Origin: a virus
IMG/VR virus record: IMGVR_UViG_3300024961_000001
Span: 1 to 43,908 of that record
Strand: one strand, 5' to 3'
DNA: 43,908 nt
Shown here: piece by piece, positions 1 to 6,407 of the stretch
Numbering within the stretch: position 1 is the first letter of the stretch
How the letters are laid out: each line of letters begins with the position of its first letter
Notes under the pieces: model-generated
The model's input: the letters and a program-made list of their open reading frames with translations, nothing else
Databases searched by the model: none
Told to the model about the DNA's origin: nothing
Translations under genes and position numbers: made by a program

Positions 1-127
1 AGGAAGATGATAAATGGTCGTGTGCTGAGTTGGTGGCCAGCATTCTAGCAGCAGGTGGTCAAAGGCCGTTTGATAGTAAGTATCACCATCGTATTACACC
101 TCAGCATTTGTTATCGCTGAATTTTGA
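1..127. repeat. Terminal direct repeat, left copy (circular overlap)
   Basis: Bases 1-127 match bases 43782-43908 exactly. A peptidase reading frame runs through the right copy and continues in frame past the left copy to a stop at 144-146, so the two ends join into a circle. An exact 127-base overlap is what a k=127 assembler leaves on a circular contig. A physical terminal repeat of the virion DNA is possible but less likely, since the ends fall inside a gene. Confidence 0.95.
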
Positions 128-146
128 AAAATTAAAAGTTAAATAA
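3..146 (+). CDS. Papain-fold peptidase, 3' end (gene starts at 43484 across the join)
   Basis: This is the C-terminal piece of the gene that begins at 43484. The frame is read from base 3 and ends at TAA 144-146. Most of it lies in the terminal repeat, so only the last few residues (EKLKVK) are unique to this side. The catalytic-type cysteine in WSCAELVA falls in this piece. See the entry at 43484 for function. The holin candidate follows 18 bases later. Confidence 0.85.
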   Translation, partial: EDDKWSCAELVASILAAGGQRPFDSKYHHRITPQHLLSLNFEKLKVK

Positions 147-164
147 AAATAAGAAAGGTTAGAG

Positions 165-533
165 ATGAACGACAACATACCAAATATTGCGATAGCTTTC
201 ATAGGGGTTTTAGCAGCCGCGATTGGACATTTATTTGATGTGCCGCCTGCCACGCTTTGGGTGGCTGCCATTGGTTCAGCATTGGGCGTGGCTTTCTCTA
301 AAGAGGCTAGTCTAATTGCGGCGTTTATCTTAATCGTTGTTGGCACGCTGGCAACTGGTTGGGCGGTACCTGTTGTTCTAAAGTTTGCACCTGATATTGC
401 CCAAAAGTCTGTTGCTGCATTCATGGCATTCACATTCATTGCGTTTAGGGTGCAGATCAGGCAGGAAGCCCCAAAGATTTTAACTGCTATTTTTATCAGA
501 ATTCAAGACTTTATACGAGGTAACAAGGCATGA
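165..533 (+). CDS. Small membrane protein, holin candidate
   Basis: A 122-residue protein, almost entirely hydrophobic, with three to four probable membrane segments (about residues 8-22, 28-45, 48-75 and 80-97) and a short basic tail ending near RIQDFIRGNKA. Size, hydrophobicity and place directly before a second membrane protein, an M23 endolysin and Rz/Rz1 make it a holin or antiholin, which would open or time the hole in the inner membrane. A purine-rich GAAAGGTTAGAG precedes the ATG. Its last bases overlap the next start (ATGA), so the two are translationally coupled. No family was recognised with certainty. Confidence 0.6.
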   Translation: MNDNIPNIAIAFIGVLAAAIGHLFDVPPATLWVAAIGSALGVAFSKEASLIAAFILIVVGTLATGWAVPVVLKFAPDIAQKSVAAFMAFTFIAFRVQIRQEAPKILTAIFIRIQDFIRGNKA

Positions 534-832
534 GCTGGCTAAAACTCGCAACCATTATTCTTTCGCTCTACATTTTATTTGAGAGCTTCTGCGCAATGGC
601 AAAGATGCCAGGCGGCATGATCCACTTCTGCCACAAAATTAAATACGTGCTGGCATTCTCAAGTGCTTTAGTTTTTATCTATTACGCGATTTTTGTGCGT
701 GCTAGTCCTGAATGGCATTGGTTGCTGTTTGGATCAGCAGGAACGTTAGCATTTTTCGTATGGCCACGAACGGTGCATAGATTTAAAAGCATGATGAAAG
801 ACTACGAGGATATTGAGGCAAGCTTCTTATGA
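530..832 (+). CDS. Small membrane protein, second holin/antiholin candidate
   Basis: A 100-residue protein with three likely membrane segments (about residues 4-24, 38-57 and 63-80) and a charged C-terminal tail (HRFKSMMKDYEDIEAS). Paired small membrane genes directly ahead of an endolysin commonly encode holin and antiholin. Which one does which cannot be told here. The start overlaps the upstream stop by ATGA, and its own stop overlaps the endolysin start by ATGA, giving a tightly coupled lysis cassette. Confidence 0.55.
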   Translation: MSWLKLATIILSLYILFESFCAMAKMPGGMIHFCHKIKYVLAFSSALVFIYYAIFVRASPEWHWLLFGSAGTLAFFVWPRTVHRFKSMMKDYEDIEASFL

Positions 833-1293
833 AACCACTAAAGATATGTAAGTTACGGACAGCTGGTTTAGCTAGTGTGAATGGCGCTAAGTTTGGGTTA
901 GTGCGTAGAAATGGAGATGGCTCTAAACGTGCGCACCAGGGAATTGATTTGCAGGCCAACAAAGGTGAGATGGTGCTTGCAGTGGCTGATGGCACTATCG
1001 TTGGCGTAAACATGGGGCTAGATGGTTATGGCTACACAGTTACCCATCAGTTTGAACATGAAGGTAAGACATTATTTGCTTTCTATGCGCACCTTAGTTT
1101 AGTGGCGGTCAAAGTGGGCGAGAAGGTAAGTGTAGGCAGTTGGATTGGAAAAACTGGCAGCACCGGCAATGCTAAAGGCATGGACACCATCGCTAAAGGT
1201 GGACACCTGCATTTTGAGATTCGCACCAAGCAAGTGTGTGGATTAGGTACGGCCAACAGATTAGATCCGTTGGATTTTGTGGAGTTAGATTAA
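829..1293 (+). CDS. M23-family endopeptidase, endolysin
   Basis: A 154-residue zinc metallopeptidase expected to cut peptide cross-links in peptidoglycan. The LytM/M23 pattern is complete: H36 and D40 in HQGID, H88 in YAHLS, and H126 and H128 in GHLHFE. The protein is a single catalytic domain with no signal peptide or membrane anchor, so it should need the upstream holin to reach the wall. The start overlaps the previous stop (ATGA) and its TAA overlaps the Rz start (TAATG). Most podovirus endolysins are lysozyme or amidase types, so an M23 lysin is a less usual choice. Confidence 0.88.
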   Translation: MKPLKICKLRTAGLASVNGAKFGLVRRNGDGSKRAHQGIDLQANKGEMVLAVADGTIVGVNMGLDGYGYTVTHQFEHEGKTLFAFYAHLSLVAVKVGEKVSVGSWIGKTGSTGNAKGMDTIAKGGHLHFEIRTKQVCGLGTANRLDPLDFVELD

Positions 1294-1874
1294 TGATTAC
1301 TTTTGGCTTGTGGTTACTAGGTAAGTTTAAATCTCTATCCCAGCTGCTAATCACGCACTGGCGCATTGTGCTGGTGGTGCTTATGTTGCTGGCAATCTGG
1401 CATTACAAAAGCGCCTATGAGAATGAAAAACAGGATTTCAAAGAGTATATCGGCCTAGTGAAGCAAGAAGCTGAGTTGCAGGCGCAAAAGAATCAGATTA
1501 TAGAGGCTAATACGAAAAAGGCCGTGGGGCTTGAAATCAATAAGTACAAATCAATCATTGCTACCTTAGATATTGATAAGGCGCAACTTCAAAAGAAAGT
1601 GAGTAGTTTATATGCTAACAAAACCAATGCTGATTTTAGGCTTGCTTCTTATGCTGACCGCATGCTGCTCGAAGCAGGTAGTCGCAACACCTCAGGCGAA
1701 ATTGCCAGCGATACCGAAAGACTTGCCAGCTGTAGGCGAGAGCTTGACGCAACCGATACTGGATTATCAGCTATCGAACAGGCGTGCGCAGTAACTACAG
1801 CTCAATTCAATCTGGCACGAGGTTGGATTGATTCAGTATGCGCGTATAATGATTGCACCCTAAAACAAGATTAA
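1293..1874 (+). CDS. Rz: Rz-like inner-membrane spanin (i-spanin)
   Basis: A 193-residue protein with one N-terminal membrane segment (about residues 22-38, ITHWRIVLVVLMLLAIWHY) followed by a long helical periplasmic domain rich in K, E and Q, as in type II i-spanins. It should pair with the Rz1 lipoprotein to fuse inner and outer membranes at the end of lysis. I start it at the ATG overlapping the endolysin stop (TAATG) rather than a longer frame into the lysin. The C-terminal part has paired cysteines (SCRREL, SVCAYNDC). Rz1 is encoded inside this gene in the +1 frame. Confidence 0.85.
   Translation: MITFGLWLLGKFKSLSQLLITHWRIVLVVLMLLAIWHYKSAYENEKQDFKEYIGLVKQEAELQAQKNQIIEANTKKAVGLEINKYKSIIATLDIDKAQLQKKVSSLYANKTNADFRLASYADRMLLEAGSRNTSGEIASDTERLASCRRELDATDTGLSAIEQACAVTTAQFNLARGWIDSVCAYNDCTLKQD
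1612..1794 (+). CDS. Rz1: Rz1-like outer-membrane lipoprotein (o-spanin), nested in Rz
   Basis: A 60-residue protein with a lipoprotein signal peptide (hydrophobic residues 6-15, lipobox LTAC with Cys18), then a short proline-rich mature part (ATPQAKLPAIPKDLPAV). This is the classic Rz1 design. The whole gene lies inside Rz in another frame, the embedded arrangement known from lambda-like phages. After lipidation it should sit in the outer membrane and bind the periplasmic end of Rz. Confidence 0.85.
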   Translation: MLTKPMLILGLLLMLTACCSKQVVATPQAKLPAIPKDLPAVGESLTQPILDYQLSNRRAQ

Positions 1875-2162
1875 ACAAAGCATTTAAGGTTGTATTTAGG
1901 GTATCAAATCCGCAAGTAATTGATTGAATTAAGTTTGTGATAGAGCTACTGCCTACCAGTTACTCTTTTTCAAGTTTTTTCATCGTTCGTCAAACTTCAT
2001 CAAAACTCCCCACAAAGTAAGCTGAAAGCATTATACTGACTGCCCTTGCAGTTAATCATGTGCTTACATCATGCGTCACAATTCATCATGTATAAACAAT
2101 CCTAGCCAAAATATTTTAGGGTATCGCATTGGGTATTCGCTAAATCAGTTTAGGGTATCAGC
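1875..2162. other. Integrase upstream gap; candidate attP with three TTTAGGGTATC repeats
   Basis: A 288-base gene-free stretch between the lysis genes and the integrase. It carries three exact direct copies of TTTAGGGTATC at 1895-1905, 2115-2125 and 2149-2159, the last ending three bases before the integrase ATG. A fourth copy lies inside the integrase (3110-3120). A related GGGTATTC is at about 2130-2137. Repeated short sites beside a tyrosine integrase gene suit arm-type binding sites and/or autoregulation. The core crossover site cannot be placed without the bacterial attB, and no tRNA 3' end was recognised. Confidence 0.55.
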
Positions 2163-3344
2163 ATGCTAACCATTAAGCAGATTGATTCTCTAAAGCCTAA
2201 AGCGCAGCAATATAAGATTGCTGATATGGCAGGGCTTTACTTAGTAGTTACGCCTCGCAATATCAAATCATGGCGATACAACTACAAAGATTCACAAGAC
2301 AAATACAAAACCAAAACTTATGGCCTATATCCTGAGATTAGTTTAGCTAAGGCTAGATTATTAAATTCAGAGTTTAAAGATGAGCAGGCGAGATTGAAGC
2401 TACATGGCTTAACTGAAAGCCGTGTAATGACTTTCAAGCAGTTTGTCGAAGAGAAATGGTACAAGCATCATCTGCCTGATCTGAAAAGCCAGAAGCATAA
2501 GGCTATTATTCAGGCCAGTATGGACCAATATGTTTTTGAGAAGATAGGTGACAAGCCACTAGATAAGATTACGCGCAAAGAGCTGGTCGAGTTGGTGCAG
2601 GGAATTCAATCAAAAGGTGTTGTTGAAACTGCTAACAGAATAGCCAGTAGGTTAGGGCAGGTGTTTACGCATGCCGTTAATACCGATGAAATACAACTGC
2701 ATCCAGCAACTAATTTATGCAGCGTGCTCAGAACGCCTGTGCGCACGCATATGCCATGTATTGATGTGAGTGAAGCTAAAGACCTGTTTCAAGCAATTAA
2801 AAGCTATGACGAACCTGTTACTAGGCTTGGCTTGATGTTATTGGCGTTAACCTTTGTGCGGACCACTGAGCTAAGGTATTTCGAGCGTAAAGAAATTAAA
2901 GATGGTAGGTTTTGGGTAATCCCTGGTGAGCGCATGAAAACGGTTACCGGAAAAACGCCTAAGCCTCACGTAGTACCATTAACTAAATTCGCACTGAGTA
3001 TCATCAAAGAGCTTGAGCAATACACTGGCGATGATAAGTATGTGCTTGGATCACTTAAACGGCCTAACCATCCGATTAGTGAGAATACCCTATTATTTGC
3101 ACTCTATCGTTTAGGGTATCGAGGCAAAATGACAGGCCACGGCTTTAGGGCATTAGCCTCTACTGTGCTTAACAATGAAACGATTGATGGTCGTAGGCGC
3201 TTTGATAAAGATTGGATAGAGCGCCAACTCGCACACAATGAAATAGATGATGTGCGAGCTTCATATAATCGTGCTGAGTATCTTGAACATAGAATCGCTA
3301 TGATGCAGTATTACTCTGATTGGATTGAAGCCCAAGTGTCATAG
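2163..3344 (+). CDS. int: Tyrosine-recombinase integrase (P4-type, arm-DNA-binding N-terminus)
   Basis: A 393-residue site-specific recombinase that should integrate the phage circle at attP. Residues 1-80 match the DUF4102 arm-binding domain (KSWRYNY, TYGLYPEISLAKAR), about 90-185 the SAM-like core-binding domain, and about 200-385 the catalytic domain. The catalytic set is visible: R233 (FVRTTELR), H326 and R329 (HGFR), H358 (QLAHNE) and Y368 (SYNRAEY). The gene points away from the lysis genes and overlaps the opposite-strand AlpA-like gene by 47 bases at its 3' end. The presence of a full integrase is the main evidence for temperate lifestyle. Confidence 0.95.
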   Translation: MLTIKQIDSLKPKAQQYKIADMAGLYLVVTPRNIKSWRYNYKDSQDKYKTKTYGLYPEISLAKARLLNSEFKDEQARLKLHGLTESRVMTFKQFVEEKWYKHHLPDLKSQKHKAIIQASMDQYVFEKIGDKPLDKITRKELVELVQGIQSKGVVETANRIASRLGQVFTHAVNTDEIQLHPATNLCSVLRTPVRTHMPCIDVSEAKDLFQAIKSYDEPVTRLGLMLLALTFVRTTELRYFERKEIKDGRFWVIPGERMKTVTGKTPKPHVVPLTKFALSIIKELEQYTGDDKYVLGSLKRPNHPISENTLLFALYRLGYRGKMTGHGFRALASTVLNNETIDGRRRFDKDWIERQLAHNEIDDVRASYNRAEYLEHRIAMMQYYSDWIEAQVS

Positions 3345-3480
3345 GGCTTTTATTCCAACGTGGGCGAGGCTCTATATGGTCTGGTTTTGGAATAAGTCCA
3401 GATTTGATATAGCGTGATACCGTTGCACGGCTTGCGCCTAGGTACTCCATCCAATCTTTGATTTCATAAATGTTTTTCAT
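3298..3480 (-). CDS. AlpA-like helix-turn-helix protein, excisionase candidate
   Basis: A 60-residue protein: MKNIYEIKDWMEYLG followed by ASRATVSRYIKSGLIPKP, the AlpA/MerR-like winged-helix pattern in which the recognition helix is followed by a G-x-x-P-P-like wing. Such proteins next to a P4-type integrase usually act as excisionase or as regulator of int. I use the internal ATG at 3480, preceded by AGAGATAAG, rather than a longer frame from 3531. It is the last gene of the leftward operon and converges on int, overlapping it by 47 bases, so early leftward transcripts would be antisense to the int 3' end. Confidence 0.7.
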   Translation of the reverse strand: MKNIYEIKDWMEYLGASRATVSRYIKSGLIPKPDHIEPRPRWNKSPMTLGLQSNQSNTAS

Positions 3481-3524
3481 ATTCTTATCTCTCATATCCG
3501 TAGTAATGCCAAAATGTAAAAGTG

Positions 3525-3818
3525 TTACCAACTACAATTAGCTCGGTTAAAAATACAGGTTTGTTTCCAGCTCCCATTTCTTATCCTTTCATGGTTAGTC
3601 GTTCCAGTGTTTGGTTGAGATAGTGCTTTTTCAGCATCTATGAAAAGATAATCGTTAAACCCATTACGCATACATTTGAAATGGTTTCTCATATTGAGAA
3701 AAACCTCCCTCAACTGCATCACTTCCAAATCTTTAACGGCTAGTTGTTGGCGTAGTGATTCGTTTTCTTTAGCCAGTGACACACCCATTCTAACCAATGA
3801 GCTATTTGATTCGTTCAT
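3525..3818 (-). CDS. Small coiled-coil phage protein, function unknown
   Basis: A 97-residue protein. Residues about 14-40 look coiled-coil (KENESLRQQLAVKDLEVMQLREVF), followed by a conserved-looking FIDAEKALSQP segment often seen in small phage proteins of early operons. The start is taken at ATG 3818, which has AAGG upstream, rather than the GTG at 3827. It directly follows a similar Glu/Leu-rich gene, so the two may be related by descent. No function can be assigned. Confidence 0.55.
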   Translation of the reverse strand: MNESNSSLVRMGVSLAKENESLRQQLAVKDLEVMQLREVFLNMRNHFKCMRNGFNDYLFIDAEKALSQPNTGTTNHERIRNGSWKQTCIFNRANCSW

Positions 3819-3819
3819 A

Positions 3820-4056
3820 CTATTCACCTTTACTTTCCTGCATTCTAATTTTGGTTAGGGCTTCTTCCACCAGCTTGCTATTAAATGTTTGTTCGTAATC
3901 GCTATAGTCAGTACATGATTCAAGTGCCACAACGGCTATTGCTAACTGTGCCTCAAGTTTCTGATTGCGTAATTGTTCAGCTTTAAGTAGATGATTCAGT
4001 GCAATGCTTGTCTGTTCGTTTTGCGCTTTTTCTCTCAATCTGTCAGTTGCACTCAT
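3820..4056 (-). CDS. Small helical phage protein, function unknown
   Basis: A 78-residue, mostly helical, charged protein (KAEQLRNQKLEAQLAIAVV, then VEEALTKIRMQESKGE). A good AAAGGAG lies upstream of ATG 4056, so that start is preferred to the GTG three bases earlier. Its overall plan (heptad-like middle plus EEALxKI tail) resembles the next gene downstream. It is not recognised beyond being typical of phage leftward operons. Confidence 0.55.
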   Translation of the reverse strand: MSATDRLREKAQNEQTSIALNHLLKAEQLRNQKLEAQLAIAVVALESCTDYSDYEQTFNSKLVEEALTKIRMQESKGE

Positions 4057-4127
4057 CACTATTCTCCTTTGATAGTAGTGCTAGTATGTCTATGCCTATA
4101 TTTATTGCTGCACATTCAGAGAACTCT

Positions 4128-4319
4128 CTATGATATTTTTTTAGCTATCTCAGCACACTGCTTAACTGCACTAATGTGGGCGGCTTGGTAAATTTCAAAG
4201 TCCAAGTCTATACGAGCATTTAAATACCCATTGCTGGTGCTCCAAGCATAATTTAACCCTTTATATCTACTCCTGTGCCAAGCCTCAAATCTCTCACGTA
4301 ATTGGTCTAGGTTATTCAT
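4128..4319 (-). CDS. Small phage protein, function unknown
   Basis: A 63-residue protein with an aromatic middle (RFEAWHRSRYKGLNYAWS) and a helical C-terminus (QAAHISAVKQCAEIAKKIS). Similar short 'FEAWHxxxY...W..WQAA' proteins occur in many temperate phages, without known function. Its ATG overlaps the stop of the upstream gene (ATGA), which supports real expression. Confidence 0.55.
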   Translation of the reverse strand: MNNLDQLRERFEAWHRSRYKGLNYAWSTSNGYLNARIDLDFEIYQAAHISAVKQCAEIAKKIS

Positions 4320-4564
4320 GCGTCATCTCCCAACAATTTAATGACTTCATGATATTCAACCCATGAACCCGACTTATCCATATAGAGTCTAACCCCTCCA
4401 TTTGGTCCACCTGATAAGAATGAGTATCTGTTTAACTCTTTAATGCGTTTCACCAATTCCGCTTTATCTGCTTCTGCTTGTGATAGCTTAGCTTCCAATT
4501 CGTCTATTAACTCTTTTTGTTCATTTTTTACCGTCATGAGAAATTTAAATTCTTGGTCTGTCAT
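4316..4564 (-). CDS. Small coiled-coil phage protein, function unknown
   Basis: An 82-residue protein: a coiled coil at about residues 10-38 (KNEQKELIDELEAKLSQAEADK), then a C-terminal part with RLYMDKSGSWVEYHEVIKLL. The start is ATG 4564, which overlaps the stop of the 42-residue gene upstream (TGATG) and has GGAG before it. Overlaps on both sides place it in a coupled operon. No family name can be given. Confidence 0.55.
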   Translation of the reverse strand: MTDQEFKFLMTVKNEQKELIDELEAKLSQAEADKAELVKRIKELNRYSFLSGGPNGGVRLYMDKSGSWVEYHEVIKLLGDDA

Positions 4565-4692
4565 CACATAATCTCCAAAAATGAATTAGGTTTATTTTTT
4601 ATCCAATATGGATTCAATTTAAAGGTAATAAACCAAAATCCTATCTGCAAATGTCGCTTGCCTATGCGTAAATTTAATATTGTGTTACCCAT
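4564..4692 (-). CDS. Small basic protein (42 aa), function unknown
   Basis: A 42-residue frame that fills the gap between two predicted genes and overlaps both by TGATG junctions (stop of the upstream gene/start here, and stop here/start of the next). Its composition is basic and aromatic (NLRIGKRHLQIGFWFITFKL). The double overlap is the main evidence that it is a real gene; no homologue was recognised. Confidence 0.5.
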   Translation of the reverse strand: MGNTILNLRIGKRHLQIGFWFITFKLNPYWIKNKPNSFLEIM

Positions 4693-5159
4693 CACACACC
4701 AACTTTCTTATTGGCAATGGCTAAACGTACCCATCCACGATTTTCAGGCGGAGCACTCATACGGAATTCAATGTAAACTGTTTCGCCTCTCTCGTTGATG
4801 TGCTCGATGTGGTTTGGGTTAATTTCATTGCCCTCACGATACCAAGCAAATGGTTTTGCATCCTGCTCATTCGCAGATAGTGAGGCGCATAGTGGTATTA
4901 GATTTGTATCAGGGTTTGCCCATAACCACTCTTTAGTAGATACCTTACTTTTAAGGTTGGTGACTGATTGTGGGTCTATATACCCAACTGCGGCTTTATG
5001 TATCTTCTCACTAGCACGTTTAAGTGTGAGTTCTGCAAATTTGGTTAATAATGTAAGCAAGCTAATTTCGTTCGGCGTTCCTATTACTATAGGATTAGTC
5101 TTTGCAACTGGAACAAACCCTGCATCTTTCGCATCTTCAATAATCTCTTTAATATCCAT
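4692..5159 (-). CDS. Phage protein of unknown function
   Basis: A 155-residue protein. A basic, helical middle (LTLLTKFAELTLKRASEKI) is followed by a C-terminal half with several Trp and Pro residues (KEWLWANPDTNLIPLC, KPFAWYREGNE, PENRGWVRLAIANKK). The N-terminus reads MDIKEIIEDAKDAGF. The ATG at 5159 is used, since it overlaps the upstream stop (TGATG); a GTG at 5162 is also in frame. Its place between small coupled genes in the leftward early operon suggests an accessory takeover or recombination role, but this is not shown. Confidence 0.55.
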   Translation of the reverse strand: MDIKEIIEDAKDAGFVPVAKTNPIVIGTPNEISLLTLLTKFAELTLKRASEKIHKAAVGYIDPQSVTNLKSKVSTKEWLWANPDTNLIPLCASLSANEQDAKPFAWYREGNEINPNHIEHINERGETVYIEFRMSAPPENRGWVRLAIANKKVGV

Positions 5160-5317
5160 CACTTTTTATCCTTTTTAATTCTAATAACAATCACAACTTC
5201 GCCTTCGTCACCTTGTATGAAGTTAAGCGCCTTCTGGCTTGCATCTGCGTAGCCTTTGGCCTCTACTATTTTACCGTTTAGGTCTAGGACTGTGAATTGT
5301 TTGGTCACTGTTTTCAT
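5159..5317 (-). CDS. Small phage protein (52 aa), function unknown
   Basis: A 52-residue protein starting MKTVTKQFTVLDLNGKIVEAKG and ending VVIVIRIKKDKK. It looks like a small beta-rich fold with an alternating hydrophobic/charged pattern. Its ATG overlaps the stop of the upstream 52-residue gene and its stop overlaps the next start, so all three are coupled. Not recognised. Confidence 0.5.
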   Translation of the reverse strand: MKTVTKQFTVLDLNGKIVEAKGYADASQKALNFIQGDEGEVVIVIRIKKDKK

Positions 5318-5472
5318 ACTTTTACTTGCTCCAATATTTTCATTCCACCTTCGATAGTTCTTTTGTTGAATATCTCTTGAACATCTTTAGCGGTCATCCC
5401 ATAACTTTTGCATACTTCTAAAACCATGCCTAACAATGTGCTTTTCATTTCGGTGTTCATTTGTTTTTTCAT
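5314..5472 (-). CDS. Small phage protein (52 aa), function unknown
   Basis: A 52-residue protein starting MKKQMNTEMKSTLLGMV with a likely helix-turn-helix-like or helical bundle pattern (SYGMTAKDVQEIFNKRTIEGG). GAGG seven bases before ATG 5472 favours this start over the ATG at 5460. The stop overlaps the next gene's ATG (ATGA). No function is known. Confidence 0.5.
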   Translation of the reverse strand: MKKQMNTEMKSTLLGMVLEVCKSYGMTAKDVQEIFNKRTIEGGMKILEQVKV

Positions 5473-5481
5473 GGTTAAGCC

Positions 5482-5991
5482 TCAATCTTTGGCTGATAGA
5501 CTATGATGTATAAATTCACCATAGTTTTCATTTATAAAACTTATGTAAGCATCTCGAGCAAATTCTTTTGTTTCATAATTACCTATATGTTTACTTTTTC
5601 CGTTAAAACTTGCGCTAGCTCTCCATTTTCCAGTTGACTTTATAAAAGTAACTCCTTTAAAACCTGATTTATTTGATTGGTAAATTCCACAATTTCTAGC
5701 ATTACTTTTTTTGTCAGAAATCCTTAAATTATCAATTCTATTGTCACTTCTCAAACCATTAATATGGTCTATTATTGAGTTTCCAATATCTCCATTTACA
5801 TAAACAAATGCGAGTCTATGAGAAAGATATTTAATCCCATTTATAGTTATAACTTCATAACCATCAGGCCTTAAATATCCAGCAACTTCATTTTTTTTAT
5901 AGAATTTAGAGTCTTTAGTCCAATAAAATTTACCTGTAAATTTATTGTAGGTAAGAAATTCTTTTATTAAATCTTCATTTATATTTTTCAT
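5482..5991 (-). CDS. HNH homing-type endonuclease with AP2 DNA-binding domain
   Basis: A 169-residue mobile endonuclease. The N-terminal 25-residue part resembles the usual lead-in (FLTYNKFTGKFYW). The HNH core is visible at about residues 58-90 (SHRLAFVYV, then IDHINGLRSDNRIDNLR with the D-H and N residues), and a C-terminal AP2-type DNA-binding domain at about 108-160 (GFKGVTF, KWRASASFNGKSKHIGNY). The gene is noticeably more AT-rich than its neighbours, fitting recent arrival as a selfish element. The ATG at 5991 overlaps the stop of a 24-residue frame; an in-frame ATG at 6003 is also possible. Confidence 0.85.
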   Translation of the reverse strand: MKNINEDLIKEFLTYNKFTGKFYWTKDSKFYKKNEVAGYLRPDGYEVITINGIKYLSHRLAFVYVNGDIGNSIIDHINGLRSDNRIDNLRISDKKSNARNCGIYQSNKSGFKGVTFIKSTGKWRASASFNGKSKHIGNYETKEFARDAYISFINENYGEFIHHSLSAKD

Positions 5992-6062
5992 AGCCACCGC
6001 CATTTATCTTGGTCTTTAGTTCTACGTGACTTTTTAATGCTGCGTTTAGATTGCTTTGCCAT
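5988..6062 (-). CDS. Very small basic peptide (24 aa), possible gene
   Basis: A 24-residue frame, strongly basic at the start (MAKQSKRSIKKSRRTKDQ) with a WRWL end. It sits between the DUF-like gene upstream and the HNH gene, and its TGA overlaps the HNH start at 5991. GGAGTGATAA precedes the ATG. It may be a real small DNA/RNA-binding peptide or a leader whose translation couples the HNH gene. Confidence is low because of its length. Confidence 0.35.
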   Translation of the reverse strand: MAKQSKRSIKKSRRTKDQDKWRWL

Positions 6063-6065
6063 TTA

Positions 6066-6407
6066 TCACTCCTTAAAGTCTTCTAAAGGGTTGAACCAAT
6101 CTTCTATAATAATGTGGCCTATTTCTATAACGCCTGAGTGAGTTGCTTTAACGCGAACACACTGATTTTGTAGCTGATCCCAACGTTCCACGCCTGCAAT
6201 TTGCAAAACTCTAAAAATAAAATGTCCTGCACTGCTATTTAATCTATGGTGGTCAAATGATTTTGGTAGGTATAGTGCAAAGCCGCCAAATTGTTGCATG
6301 CACACTCCATAGTCAAGATGTAGGCTTGCAGTAAGAAAGCCTCTATCACCTATGTCTATAATTGCTTTTTTAATCACTGCATTTTTAACTTCAACAAGTA
6401 CAGCCAT
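6066..6407 (-). CDS. Conserved phage protein of unknown function
   Basis: A 113-residue protein. The layout LxVKNAxIxxxxIxxxDRGFLTAxLHLDYG, then GxFALYL, AGHFIFRVLQIAGVERWDQLxxxxVRV and IGHIIxxDWFxP matches a protein seen widely in temperate phages of proteobacteria in the recombination/early region, without a known role. It is preceded by AAAGGTAG. The 356-base gene-free stretch lies immediately upstream. Confidence 0.65.
   Translation of the reverse strand: MAVLVEVKNAVIKKAIIDIGDRGFLTASLHLDYGVCMQQFGGFALYLPKSFDHHRLNSSAGHFIFRVLQIAGVERWDQLQNQCVRVKATHSGVIEIGHIIIEDWFNPLEDFKE

Noticed and set aside
1875-2162. tRNA or tRNA fragment at attP
   Set aside because: No cloverleaf or conserved T-arm sequence was recognised by eye; a tRNAscan run would settle it.
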